A program made the position numbers and the translations under genes. The notes beneath the pieces were generated by a model that did not search any database, was not told the origin of the DNA, and worked only from the letters and a program-made list of their open reading frames with translations. A stretch of DNA of 39,736 nt. It comes from Oscillospiraceae bacterium (GTDB lineage Bacteria; Bacillota; Clostridia; Oscillospirales; Oscillospiraceae). The stretch covers positions 1-39,736 of the forward strand of contig JAFQRK010000007.1 in assembly GCA_017410075.1 (NCBI GenBank), given 5' to 3'. This document shows positions 27,307 through 35,753 of the stretch, in pieces (the stretch's first letter is position 1; every line of letters begins with the position of its first letter).

Positions 27307-29670
27307 TTATAATTTCAGAGGGTACTTATCCGGGAAGATCACATGCCGCAGCAGATAAATGGCATCGTCTTCGTTGACTTTCTTGTCGCCGTTGACATCC
27401 GCTTCATCCACAGGGTACTTATCCGGGAAGATCACATGCCGCAGCAGGTAGATGGCGTCGTCCTCATTCAGAACGAAGTTGCCGTCCATATCGCCCTTGT
27501 CACGGGTGGTCTTTACATAGTCCATACAGATCCAGTTGCCGTCGGGCAGCTGTCCCCAAAGGCGCTTGCCGTCGGACTTGGTCTCCAGGATCTCTATTTT
27601 CGTGCCGTAGGCCGCCTCATAGGCCACATCGTAGCTTGTCCCCGGACCTTTTCGGACATTGACGCCGCTGCCGGACTCCGTCACTACAACGCCGGGAGTC
27701 TTCAGCGGAATGGCCTTGAACACCGCCGTATATACGGCATTGCCCTTGCAGGCGGTCACTTCCTTATCCCAGCCGGTAAACTGATACTTGTTTTCCTCAT
27801 CCGCCGGCTTTACAGGCGCCGCAGGCTCCTTTACCGCTTCGCCGTAGGCATATTGGGCGGTGCTTATGACCTTGCCATCGTAATTTTTAAAGATAACTGT
27901 GGCCTTGACAACCGTCACCGTAAAGGTAGTAGCCTTGTCTTCATACTTGACTGTCACGGTCACCTCGCCCAGGTTCTTGTTACTGAAGCCGGTAACCATA
28001 TCCGATGTGATGTTCACAGTCTTTGCAGAGCCGTCGCTGAAGGTGAGCTTCAGCGTACCGCCGCTTACATCCAGCTTGTCCTGCATTTGGACATATTCCA
28101 GCTTCTTGGGGCTTGTTTGAATCTCGATGGATTCCAGCTGTGCCAGTTCATCCAGCTCCACATAGTCCATACTGATCCAGTTGCCGTCAGAAAGCTGACC
28201 CCACTGCATTGCGCCGTCAGACTTCAGGGCGAAGATCTGCAGCCGGTCACCGGTTTTCACCGTATAGACCACGCCATAGGATGTGGATGGGCCTTTGCGG
28301 ACATTGACTGTGCCGCCGCTTTCTGTCTTAACCGTTCCCCATTGTCCGTCGATCTCCTCCGGTGTGTTTCCGGAAACGATGTCGGAGTAGTTGGTATAGT
28401 GCAGGCTGAGCCAGCCGTGCTCGCATTTGCCCCAAAGGGTACTTCCCACTTTATAGGTCTCGGTGATCACCAGCTTCGCGCCGGGCTGCAGTTCCTTTTC
28501 AATGGGATAGAATGTACCCGGACCGGTGCGGACATTGACCTTTCCGGTTACAGAAACTGCAATATTATCCACGGCTTCGCCCTTGGGTAGGGTCACGATA
28601 TTGCCTTGGGGATCTTTCCACCGGGCGTACAGCACCGTGCCGTTGGGAAGCGAGCCATCCAGGGTCTTGACCCGTGTGCCGCCCTCCGGGGCGGTGTACC
28701 AGCCGGCAAATGTATAGGTAAATATCTTTCCGTCCTTACCCACGCCGGTAGGCTTGCTCGAGAAATTCGTTACGATCTCAGAAGGATCATCGGCATTGTA
28801 GCCGTGGATGGTATACTTGACCGTTCCGCCGTTGCCGTCCAGAAAAATATGTCTGAAATTCGCGGGAACGCTGTTTGCGGTGTTATAGGCTTTGTAAACG
28901 CCGTTAATGTACATATTTGCTTCGCATTTTCTGCGGTTGACCAATATGTAATCGCCGCCGGCGGTGCTCCAGAGCAGGAAGCCGTAAATGATTCGGTTGC
29001 TCATATCTCCTTCGCGGATGGCGGTGTTGAAATAGCCGTTTACATCCCGCACCCAGCTTCCGCCGCAGTTGTAGGAGAAGGATACCAGCGCATCAAATTG
29101 ATGCTGCTCAAATTCCAAATCGTAGGTTTGCGCAAAGTCGTTGACCACTTTTTCAAAATAGGCCAGCTCCTCATGCAGAAGCTTTACTGCTTCTTCTTCC
29201 GGGAAGGGATTGTCCTCGGTATAATACTTTTCCTTGCCCTCAGGGCACTTGGTTCCGTAACCGATGGTCCATTGGGAGTAATCCCAATATGCCACGGGAT
29301 GGAAGCCCTCCATTTTCTTCAAAACCGCAATGAATTCATCCGATACGGTCATCGGCCCCTCCTCCGGCGGCTGTGTAGGTGCAGCTGTCGACGGCTGTGT
29401 GGGCTTTGCGGTGGGAGCGGCCGTGGGTGCCTCTGTCGGCTCTGTCGCAGGCTTGGCGGTAGGTGCCTGCGTAGGCTCTGCCGTCGGCTCAGTAGTTGGC
29501 TTAGCAGTTGGCTCAACGGTTGGCTCGGTAGCCGGCTCTGTTTCAACCGCAGGCATTACCTCTTCACTCAGAGATTCGCCCGGATCCAATTGCGTTGCAT
29601 TGACATTCACCGGCACCAGACTCAGCAGCATTGCCGCCGCCAGCAGGGCACATATTTTACGACGGTTCAT
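27307..29670 (-). CDS. Secreted GH24-like lysozyme with SH3b, InlB-type, Ig-like and C-terminal dockerin domains
   Basis: The 787-residue protein is exported (MNRRKICALLAAAMLLSLVP, cleaved after VNVNA). Order: a Pro/Thr/Glu repeat linker (about 38-105, TEPTAKPT units); a T4-lysozyme-type muramidase domain (about 108-270) with the catalytic-type glutamate E121 in KKMEGFHP, D130 and TIGYGTKC; an InlB B-repeat-like segment (TYTFAGWYTAPEGGT, VLYARW); three SH3b domains, each with VNVRxGPxTxY, that usually bind wall peptides; an Ig-like domain between the second and third SH3b, with a further InlB-like stretch (YQFTGWDKEV); and a dockerin at 726-787, two copies of a DxDGxxxxNEDDAIYLLRHV calcium-binding motif. 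AAGGAGG precedes the ATG. It cuts peptidoglycan, and the dockerin suggests docking to the next gene's product. Confidence 0.88.
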   Translation of the reverse strand: MNRRKICALLAAAMLLSLVPVNVNATQLDPGESLSEEVMPAVETEPATEPTVEPTAKPTTEPTAEPTQAPTAKPATEPTEAPTAAPTAKPTQPSTAAPTQPPEEGPMTVSDEFIAVLKKMEGFHPVAYWDYSQWTIGYGTKCPEGKEKYYTEDNPFPEEEAVKLLHEELAYFEKVVNDFAQTYDLEFEQHQFDALVSFSYNCGGSWVRDVNGYFNTAIREGDMSNRIIYGFLLWSTAGGDYILVNRRKCEANMYINGVYKAYNTANSVPANFRHIFLDGNGGTVKYTIHGYNADDPSEIVTNFSSKPTGVGKDGKIFTYTFAGWYTAPEGGTRVKTLDGSLPNGTVLYARWKDPQGNIVTLPKGEAVDNIAVSVTGKVNVRTGPGTFYPIEKELQPGAKLVITETYKVGSTLWGKCEHGWLSLHYTNYSDIVSGNTPEEIDGQWGTVKTESGGTVNVRKGPSTSYGVVYTVKTGDRLQIFALKSDGAMQWGQLSDGNWISMDYVELDELAQLESIEIQTSPKKLEYVQMQDKLDVSGGTLKLTFSDGSAKTVNITSDMVTGFSNKNLGEVTVTVKYEDKATTFTVTVVKATVIFKNYDGKVISTAQYAYGEAVKEPAAPVKPADEENKYQFTGWDKEVTACKGNAVYTAVFKAIPLKTPGVVVTESGSGVNVRKGPGTSYDVAYEAAYGTKIEILETKSDGKRLWGQLPDGNWICMDYVKTTRDKGDMDGNFVLNEDDAIYLLRHVIFPDKYPVDEADVNGDKKVNEDDAIYLLRHVIFPDKYPLKL

Positions 29671-29703
29671 GGGCAAACCTCCTTCCGCATAGTTATCAAT
29701 TGT

Positions 29704-29732
29704 ATTATAGCAGATGAAATTCGACAATACAA
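29704..29732 (-). promoter_or_regulatory. Promoter of lysozyme-cohesin unit
   Basis: On the minus strand TTGTAT, a 17-nt spacer ending in TGC and a perfect TATAAT lie about 35 nt upstream of the lysozyme start. Confidence 0.7.
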
Positions 29733-29775
29733 GAGCGCTTTTTTATATTCCAGAATATACCGCAAAGGAAACTGT

Positions 29776-29804
29776 TTGCTTTCCGGCTGACGATGTGATA
29801 GACT
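29776..29804 (+). promoter_or_regulatory. mnmA promoter
   Basis: TTGCTT, 17 nt and TAGACT lie about 25 nt upstream of the mnmA start. Confidence 0.5.
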
Positions 29805-29829
29805 AAGACCAAAGAAAGGAGTGAAGGCC

Positions 29830-30882
29830 ATGAAAGCATTGATCGGTATGTCCGGCGGCGTGGACAGCAGTGTTGCCGCCTATAGAATGCTGCAAGAGGG
29901 CTATACCTGTGTCGGTGCGACCATGTGCCTCTACACCGGGCAGGATACAGGCTGCTGCGACACCGCCAATATCAGCGATGCCCAGGCAGTGGCTGACCGG
30001 CTGGGGATCCCTTTTCGCGTGCTGGACTTTTCTGCGGATTTTAAGGCCCGGGTTATGGATCATTTTACCTGCAGCTACGAATCCGGCCTGACTCCCAATC
30101 CCTGCATCGAATGCAACCGGCACCTGAAGTTTGACAAATTCCTGCAAAGCGCGCTGGAGCTGGGCTGTGACTGCATCGCTACCGGACACTATGCCCGTAT
30201 TGAATATAACGGCAGCCGATACCTTCTGCGCAAGGCAGCAGACGAAGCCAAGGATCAGTCTTATTTCCTCTATACTCTGACGCAGCAGCAGCTGCAGCGT
30301 ACGCGCTTCCCCCTCGGGGCGCTTACCAAAGCAGATGCCAGACGCATTGCGCAGGAGCAGGGCTTCCTGAACGCAAAAAAACGGGACAGTCAGGATGTTT
30401 GCTTCATCCCCGACGGTGATTATCTGGCATTTTTGCAGCGCTACACCGGCAAAACATACCCTGCCGGCAATTATCTGGATCAAAACGGCAACATTGTTGG
30501 CACGCATAAGGGTGCGGTTGCCTATACTCTGGGTCAGCGTAAGGGGCTGAATCTGGCTATGGGGCAGCCGGTATATGTCTGCGGCAAGGATATGGCGCAA
30601 AACACCGTTACTGTCGGCCCCAATGAAGCATTGTACCGCAAAGCGTTACTGGCCAACGACTGGAACTGGATCGCCATCGAAGGCTTGACCGCGCCCATCC
30701 GGGTATATGCCAAGGTCCGTTCCCGAATGGCAGAGCAGCCCGCCACTGTCTACCCCGAAAAGGACGGCTTCGCCCGTGTGGTATTTGACCAGCCCCAGCG
30801 TGCGCTGACACCGGGGCAGGCTGTGGTGCTCTATGACGGTGACACCGTGATCGGCGGCGGCACCATCACCGAAATTCTATAA
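29830..30882 (+). CDS. mnmA: tRNA-specific 2-thiouridylase MnmA
   Basis: MnmA places sulfur on the wobble uridine (U34) of tRNAs for Lys, Glu and Gln. The 350-residue protein opens with the PP-loop MKALIGMSGGVDSSVAA, has LTPNPCIECNRHLKF with the first catalytic cysteine (near residue 95), ATGHYARI near 120, and the second cysteine in SQDVCFIPDGDY near 192, followed by the C-terminal beta-barrel. AAAGGAG is 8 nt before the ATG; a GTG nine bases earlier overlaps that site. It is monocistronic. Confidence 0.97.
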   Translation: MKALIGMSGGVDSSVAAYRMLQEGYTCVGATMCLYTGQDTGCCDTANISDAQAVADRLGIPFRVLDFSADFKARVMDHFTCSYESGLTPNPCIECNRHLKFDKFLQSALELGCDCIATGHYARIEYNGSRYLLRKAADEAKDQSYFLYTLTQQQLQRTRFPLGALTKADARRIAQEQGFLNAKKRDSQDVCFIPDGDYLAFLQRYTGKTYPAGNYLDQNGNIVGTHKGAVAYTLGQRKGLNLAMGQPVYVCGKDMAQNTVTVGPNEALYRKALLANDWNWIAIEGLTAPIRVYAKVRSRMAEQPATVYPEKDGFARVVFDQPQRALTPGQAVVLYDGDTVIGGGTITEIL

Positions 30883-30920
30883 AACGACCGCCCGCATTTG
30901 CCTTCCGCTTAACATCACAA

Positions 30921-30956
30921 AAAATTCCCGAAATGCATCAGCATTCCGGGAATTTT
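30921..30956. terminator. Terminator between mnmA and lipoprotein gene
   Basis: AAAATTCCCGAAATGC / GCATTCCGGGAATTTT forms a long stem with one mismatch and an ATCA loop. It serves mnmA; the lipoprotein gene ends about 70 nt beyond it. Confidence 0.85.
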
Positions 30957-31028
30957 GTTATTTGCTATCAAAAAGATGGGGATTTTCTTGAGATCAGGCA
31001 AATGCTGTCTTTTGCTGAACGGTTTAGA

Positions 31029-32453
31029 TCACGGCTCTGTAGGCGCAGGCTCCGGCTGGCCGGTAATATTCTCGTAGGAAACCTTGCTTGACAGCTGCAT
31101 AGTCTGATCCAACTGATATGTCAGCGGATAGGACACCTCTGCCTTTACATGGATGCGCTTCAGCTGGATCCCCAATGCCGTAGGCAATCCGGTCTCTTTG
31201 TCGATACACAGATATCCGCCTGCCACCGGCGTTGTATAGGAATCTGCGTAAGTGTCCAAATTGGCAGTAAAGATGGAATAGATGCTGTTGCACAGATTGT
31301 CTGCAAATGCAGCATTTCCGGTAAATTCGATCCGCAGCTGCCCGTCTTTCTCCGTCATCTTTGCATTTTTCATATGATTGGGAGTAAACAGCGCGGCAAG
31401 CACAGCATCTTCGCAGAACTTGCGCATTTTTTCCGCGGTGATTCCCTCTCTTATGACCGGATCTGCACCGTTAATGCTGGAGGAGCAGATGCCCTCCCGG
31501 AAAATCGCTGTTTCGGAATCGGTGTCCGGGGTGTTGGAATAGTCTGTATTGACTACCTCATAACTGACCTGCGCCATAAAGTCTTCGCCGGTGCCGTAAG
31601 TATCGAAGGTGCTGGTCTGGCTGCGGCTGCGGGCATATGCAGGGCTGTAAACGGACTCGGTATACACCGCAGACATTGCCTGCGCGGTATACACATCGCC
31701 AACGACCTGCAGGATCTTCCGCGGTGCGTCAAAATAGCTCAGGGTCGGGCACTTTGCAGGAAGTGCAGCCAGATCCTCATCCAAAGTCTGCGCCGCCTCC
31801 GCCACAACCTGGGCTGTAACATTCAGATCGTACGAAACTGCTCCGCAGGAATATTGGGCATGGTAACGCGAGCTCAGCAAATTTCCGTCGCCGTCCAAAA
31901 CCACGGTGCCGCCGGCATCCACCACCACTGCGTCCGTGCAGTCTGTGACCCAGGCTTCCAGCGCTTTGGGCTCAGAAAATGTGATCTGCATATTGTCGCC
32001 GCTCTCCCCTACCTGGGCCTTTCCGTACAGCGCAGGATCTATCAGTATTGCAGCGGTCTGGCGATTTTGGAATTGCTGCATCTCCATATCGGCGCAAAAA
32101 ACTGCATCCTCTGTCCGGCAATAGGCCACGCCGCCGGAATAGTACTCCGCATATTGGGTTTCATAAGGGCCAAACAGCACCTGCTGCTTTACAGCGGCCG
32201 CGGCGTTATCCGTTCCCAGTCCCCGGTAGCTTGCCGTTTCCGTAACCTGCTCGCTGTACATTTCGCCGTCAACATTCCGGCTGCAGGTATATGTCCCTTC
32301 TATGGTCAGATCGGGGGCATTACTCACAGTCTCACAAGCGCTCTGATATTTGGCAAGCACCTCCTGCGTTGACACCGTATGTTTGCAGGCAGCCAACGGC
32401 AGAAGAAGCGCAAAGCACAGGAACGCAACCATAAATTTGGTATGCTGTTTCAT
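31029..32453 (-). CDS. Lipoprotein of unknown function
   Basis: The 474-residue protein has a lipoprotein signal peptide with lipobox LPLAAC (C23), so it is fixed to the outer face of the membrane. The mature part is rich in beta-strand patterns and acidic, with no repeat or catalytic motif I recognise (TIEGTYTCSRNVDGEMYSEQ near residue 50; YLCIDKETGLPTALGIQL near 430). The C-terminus GQPEPAPTEP is a short Pro-rich tail. A perfect promoter and AGGAGA site show it is expressed. It is monocistronic and opposite mnmA. Confidence 0.85.
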   Translation of the reverse strand: MKQHTKFMVAFLCFALLLPLAACKHTVSTQEVLAKYQSACETVSNAPDLTIEGTYTCSRNVDGEMYSEQVTETASYRGLGTDNAAAAVKQQVLFGPYETQYAEYYSGGVAYCRTEDAVFCADMEMQQFQNRQTAAILIDPALYGKAQVGESGDNMQITFSEPKALEAWVTDCTDAVVVDAGGTVVLDGDGNLLSSRYHAQYSCGAVSYDLNVTAQVVAEAAQTLDEDLAALPAKCPTLSYFDAPRKILQVVGDVYTAQAMSAVYTESVYSPAYARSRSQTSTFDTYGTGEDFMAQVSYEVVNTDYSNTPDTDSETAIFREGICSSSINGADPVIREGITAEKMRKFCEDAVLAALFTPNHMKNAKMTEKDGQLRIEFTGNAAFADNLCNSIYSIFTANLDTYADSYTTPVAGGYLCIDKETGLPTALGIQLKRIHVKAEVSYPLTYQLDQTMQLSSKVSYENITGQPEPAPTEP

Positions 32454-32501
32454 AATTCATTCTCCTGTCAAAGACCGAAGTCGAATACATTATACATAAA
32501 G

Positions 32502-32530
32502 ATTATACCAGAAACCCCGAAAAATGTCAA
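32502..32530 (-). promoter_or_regulatory. Consensus promoter of lipoprotein gene
   Basis: On the minus strand perfect TTGACA, a 17-nt spacer ending in TGG (extended -10) and perfect TATAAT lie about 50 nt upstream of the start. A second TATAAT lies a few bases further downstream. Confidence 0.85.
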
Positions 32531-32573
32531 CATCGCTCCAAATCAGCACATTTTTACAACATTTTATACGCAA

Positions 32574-32600
32574 ATACCGCCTCCGACGGAGGCGGTATTA
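32574..32600 (-). terminator. Stem-loop after tex
   Basis: AATACCGCCTCC / GGAGGCGGTATT is a 12-bp stem with a 3-nt loop directly after the tex stop; the T run is short. Confidence 0.75.
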
Positions 32601-32603
32601 CTA

Positions 32604-34730
32604 TCATTTTTTCGCTTGCTTCATAGACAGACTGATGCGGTGGCGCTTTTCATCCACATCCAGCACCACTACCTTGACAGTATCGCCTACCTTGACCACC
32701 TCGCTGGGGTGATTTACCCGGCGGTTTGCCACCTGCGAGATATGCACCAAGCCGTCCTGATGGACGCCGATGTCCACAAATACGCCAAAGTCGATGACAT
32801 TGCGCACCGTACCGGTCAACTCCATACCGGGCTTGAGGTCCTTCATTTCCAGCACATCCTTGCGCAAAATGGGCTGAGGCAGCTCGTCACGGGGGTCTCT
32901 GCCGGGCTTGCTCAGCTCCTTGGCGATATCCGTCAGGGTATGCTCGCCAACGCCCCATTCCTGTGCCGCCTTGGAAACGCCGTAGCTTTCCAGCTTCGCA
33001 GGCAGTTCTGCCAGCTCGCCGCCCAGGACGCTCAGCAGCTTCTTTGCAGCCGCGTAGGACTCCGGATGGACACCGGTGTTGTCCAGGATCTCCTTGCTCT
33101 CCGGCACGCGCAGGAAGCCTGCGCACTGCTCAAAGGCCTTGGGACCCAGCTTGGGCACCTTTTTCAGCTGGCTGCGGTTGGTGAAGGGGCCGTTTTCCTC
33201 CCGGAAGGCAACAATATTTTTCGCCGTCGCCGTCGTCAGACCGGACACCTGCTCCAGCAGGCTTCTGGACGCAGTATTCACATCCACGCCAACTGCGTTT
33301 ACGCAATCCTCCACCACGCCGCCCAGCGCCGTGTCCAGCTCCTTCTGGGGGCAGTCGTGCTGATACTGACCTACGCCAATGGCCTTGGGATCGATCTTCA
33401 CCAGCTCCGCCAGAGGATCCTGCAAGCGCCGGGCAATGGAAACCGCACTGCGCAAGTTCACATCATAATCCGGGAATTCTTCCGCCGCCAAAGGCGATGC
33501 GGAATACACCGACGCACCGGCTTCATTGACGATCATATAGCTGGCATCCGGAAATGCCTGGAGCATTTCCACCGTCATTGCCTCCGTCTCCCGGGACGCA
33601 GTACCGTTGCCGATGGCAATGTGGACCACCTTATGCTTGCGCATCAGACCGGAGAGGATAAAAATGGCCTCCTGCTTCTTTCTTTCGCTGAAGGTTGGAT
33701 ATACCACAGCGGTGTCCAGCACCTTGCCGGTGGGGTCGACCACAGCCACCTTGCAGCCGTTGCGGTAACCGGGATCAAGACCCATGGTCACAAAGCCCTT
33801 TACGGGAGGCTGCATCAGCAGCGGCTTTAAGTTCAGCGCAAAATTGTGGATGGCGCCCTTGGCAGCCCGCTCCGTCAGATCGCTGCGGATCTCCCGCTGC
33901 ATGGAGGGGAAGATCAGCCGCTCGTAGGCGTCCTCAGCTGCTAAGCGGACAAAGCTGCTGATGTTTAGGGTGGGTTTCAGCGCCGCACGGCATACCAGCG
34001 CCGCGCCGTCATTGCCGGGAAGCGCCACGCCGGGCTTCAGGAAGCCCTCCTTTTCGCCCCGGTTAATGGCCAGGATCTGATGATCCAGCAGCCGGGAAAT
34101 GGGCTGGGAAAAATCGTAATACAGCCGATACACGCTGTCATTGTCCGGGTCTTCTGCCTTGCAGGTGAGAATTGCCTTGCGGTTCATCAGCGCCCGCAGA
34201 TTTTTACGGATATCCGCATCGTCAGAAAGATCCTCCGCAATAATGTCGGATGCGCCGGCCAGCGCTTCCTCCACAGTATTGACACCCTTCTCCGGGTCAA
34301 TGTAGGCTTGTGCCAGAACAGCAGGATCCTGCCCGTCCTGCGCAAAGATCGCCGCCGCCAGAGGCTCCAGCCCCTTTTCCCGGGCAACCGAGCCGCGGGT
34401 GCGCCGCTTTTGCTTGTAGGGACGGTACAGATCCTCCACCTCCGCCAAAGTCACGGCATTGTCAATGGCCTGCGCCAGTTCTTCCGTCAGCTTGCCCTGA
34501 TTTTCAATGGAGTTTTTGACCTCATCCTTGCGCTGCTGCAAGTTTCGCAGGTATTCCAAACGGGTCTGCAGCGTGCGCAGCGCCGTATCGTCCATAGCGC
34601 CGTGCATCTCCTTGCGGTATCGGGCGATAAAGGGAATGGTATTTCCCTCGTCGATCAGCGCAATGACATTTTCCACATATTGTTGCTTCTGACCCAGCTC
34701 CTGGGACAGGATTTCAGCAATCGAAAGCAT
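32604..34730 (-). CDS. tex: Tex family RNA-binding transcription/translation factor
   Basis: Tex proteins (Spt6-like) bind nucleic acid and tune transcription; their role in Firmicutes is loosely defined. The 708 residues show the Tex N-terminal helix-turn-helix (LSQELGQKQQYVENVIALIDEG, TIPFIARYRKE), a YqgF/RNase-H-like core (VTMGLDPGYRNGCKVAVVDPTG near residue 320), helix-hairpin-helix pairs (VDVNTASRSLLEQVSGL, FTNRSQLKKVPKLGPKAFEQCAGFL near 490-530), and a C-terminal S1 domain (GMELTGTVRNVIDFGVFVDIGVHQDGLVHIS). The ATG at 34730 has AAAGGAG 6 nt upstream; the frame runs further up without a site. Confidence 0.96.
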   Translation of the reverse strand: MLSIAEILSQELGQKQQYVENVIALIDEGNTIPFIARYRKEMHGAMDDTALRTLQTRLEYLRNLQQRKDEVKNSIENQGKLTEELAQAIDNAVTLAEVEDLYRPYKQKRRTRGSVAREKGLEPLAAAIFAQDGQDPAVLAQAYIDPEKGVNTVEEALAGASDIIAEDLSDDADIRKNLRALMNRKAILTCKAEDPDNDSVYRLYYDFSQPISRLLDHQILAINRGEKEGFLKPGVALPGNDGAALVCRAALKPTLNISSFVRLAAEDAYERLIFPSMQREIRSDLTERAAKGAIHNFALNLKPLLMQPPVKGFVTMGLDPGYRNGCKVAVVDPTGKVLDTAVVYPTFSERKKQEAIFILSGLMRKHKVVHIAIGNGTASRETEAMTVEMLQAFPDASYMIVNEAGASVYSASPLAAEEFPDYDVNLRSAVSIARRLQDPLAELVKIDPKAIGVGQYQHDCPQKELDTALGGVVEDCVNAVGVDVNTASRSLLEQVSGLTTATAKNIVAFREENGPFTNRSQLKKVPKLGPKAFEQCAGFLRVPESKEILDNTGVHPESYAAAKKLLSVLGGELAELPAKLESYGVSKAAQEWGVGEHTLTDIAKELSKPGRDPRDELPQPILRKDVLEMKDLKPGMELTGTVRNVIDFGVFVDIGVHQDGLVHISQVANRRVNHPSEVVKVGDTVKVVVLDVDEKRHRISLSMKQAKK

Positions 34731-34845
34731 AGCATGCTCCTTTCCTTTGTTTTGTGTGTCTATCATACCACAAAATGGGAAAAATGAAAAGGAAAATATG
34801 TGAATATTGACACCGGGAAACTGCAGAAAAAAGGAAAAATAATGT

Positions 34846-34874
34846 TTGACAAATGAAGAAAAAGCCATTATAAT
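34846..34874 (+). promoter_or_regulatory. Consensus promoter of DUF177-rpmF operon
   Basis: Perfect TTGACA, 17 nt and perfect TATAAT lie 32 nt upstream of the DUF177 start. Confidence 0.88.
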
Positions 34875-34906
34875 ATGAAAGCACGACTGCGTAGAGGAGG
34901 GAAAGT

Positions 34907-35407
34907 ATGCTTCTGGGACTGTCCGCTATCATTGACTGCCCGGGTGCCAGCCTTCCGTTTTCTGCCAGCGTGGATCTGCGTGATCTTCAGTACGGTCAGT
35001 GCTATCCGGTGTCCGAGCCGGTGCTGATCTCCGGTGCGGTGCGCAACACCGCCGGTGTTCTGGTAATGACCGGCAGCATCAGCACTACCATCCACGGCAT
35101 TTGCGACCGCTGTGCCTCCCCCTTCGATCAGGATGTTTCCATTCCCGTCGATGTGGTTTTGGTGACAGAGCTGAGCAACGAAGAAAACGAAGATGAAACC
35201 GTATTCCCTTTAGTGGGAGACAGCGCCGATGTGGAAGAAATCGTTCGTACAGTTTTTGTACTGAACCTGGATTCCAAGCTGCTGTGCAAGCCCGATTGCA
35301 AAGGTCTTTGCTGCCGCTGCGGCAAGAATCTGAACATTGAGCCCTGCATCTGTCAGAAGGAGCTGGATCCCCGTTTCGCTGCTTTGAAGCAGCTTCTGGA
35401 GAAGTAA
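34907..35407 (+). CDS. yceD: DUF177 (YceD) family protein
   Basis: YceD/DUF177 proteins lie upstream of rpmF in most bacteria and are linked to 23S rRNA or L32 supply, with no proven reaction. The 166 residues show the family blocks ICDRCASPFDQDVSIPV near residue 65, ELSNEENEDETVFPL near 86 and the C-terminal CKPDCKGLCCRCGKNLN near 125, a cluster of cysteines that may bind metal. GAGGAGGG precedes the ATG. It is 50 nt before rpmF on the same transcript. Confidence 0.9.
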   Translation: MLLGLSAIIDCPGASLPFSASVDLRDLQYGQCYPVSEPVLISGAVRNTAGVLVMTGSISTTIHGICDRCASPFDQDVSIPVDVVLVTELSNEENEDETVFPLVGDSADVEEIVRTVFVLNLDSKLLCKPDCKGLCCRCGKNLNIEPCICQKELDPRFAALKQLLEK

Positions 35408-35457
35408 ACCCATAAACGAATGCTGTCAAAAGCAGTTTGATCAAGGAGGTGTCATCC

Positions 35458-35643
35458 ATGGCTGTCCCTAAGTGTAAAGTATCCAAGGCCCGTCGCGATA
35501 AGCGCCGTGGCGGCAACTGGAAGCTGTCCGCTCCCAGCGTCACCGTTTGCTCCAAGTGCGGTGAGCCCGTTATGCCTCATAGAGCTTGCAAGGCTTGCGG
35601 TAACTACAATGGCCGTCAGGTCCTGGCCGCCAAGGCTGACTAA
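35458..35643 (+). CDS. rpmF: 50S ribosomal protein L32, zinc-binding form
   Basis: The 61-residue protein begins MAVPKCKVSKARRDKRRG and carries two CxxC pairs, CSKCGEP and CKACGNYNG, that bind zinc (the C+ form). The ATG has AAGGAGGTG 8 nt upstream. Confidence 0.97.
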   Translation: MAVPKCKVSKARRDKRRGGNWKLSAPSVTVCSKCGEPVMPHRACKACGNYNGRQVLAAKAD

Positions 35644-35656
35644 GGCAGGAAAATAC

Positions 35657-35686
35657 AAGAGGAAGGTATTCACCTTCCTCTTTTTC
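35657..35686 (+). terminator. rpmF terminator
   Basis: AGAGGAAGGT / ACCTTCCTCTTTTT forms a 10-bp stem followed by T residues. Confidence 0.9.
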
Positions 35687-35696
35687 CTTTTTGCGG

Positions 35697-35725
35697 TTGA
35701 CTATTCCTGCCCACCGTGATATGCT
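35697..35725 (+). promoter_or_regulatory. Promoter of alpha-galactosidase gene
   Basis: TTGACT, 17 nt and TATGCT lie about 28 nt upstream of the start codon. Confidence 0.6.
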
Positions 35726-35753
35726 CACAAAAAATGCAACGGAGGGGATCTCT

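Noticed and set aside
27343..29790. Two long plus-strand frames opposite the lysozyme gene
   Set aside because: They arise from the Pro/Thr-rich and SH3b coding repeats read backwards; the minus strand has the signal peptide, domains and ribosome binding site.
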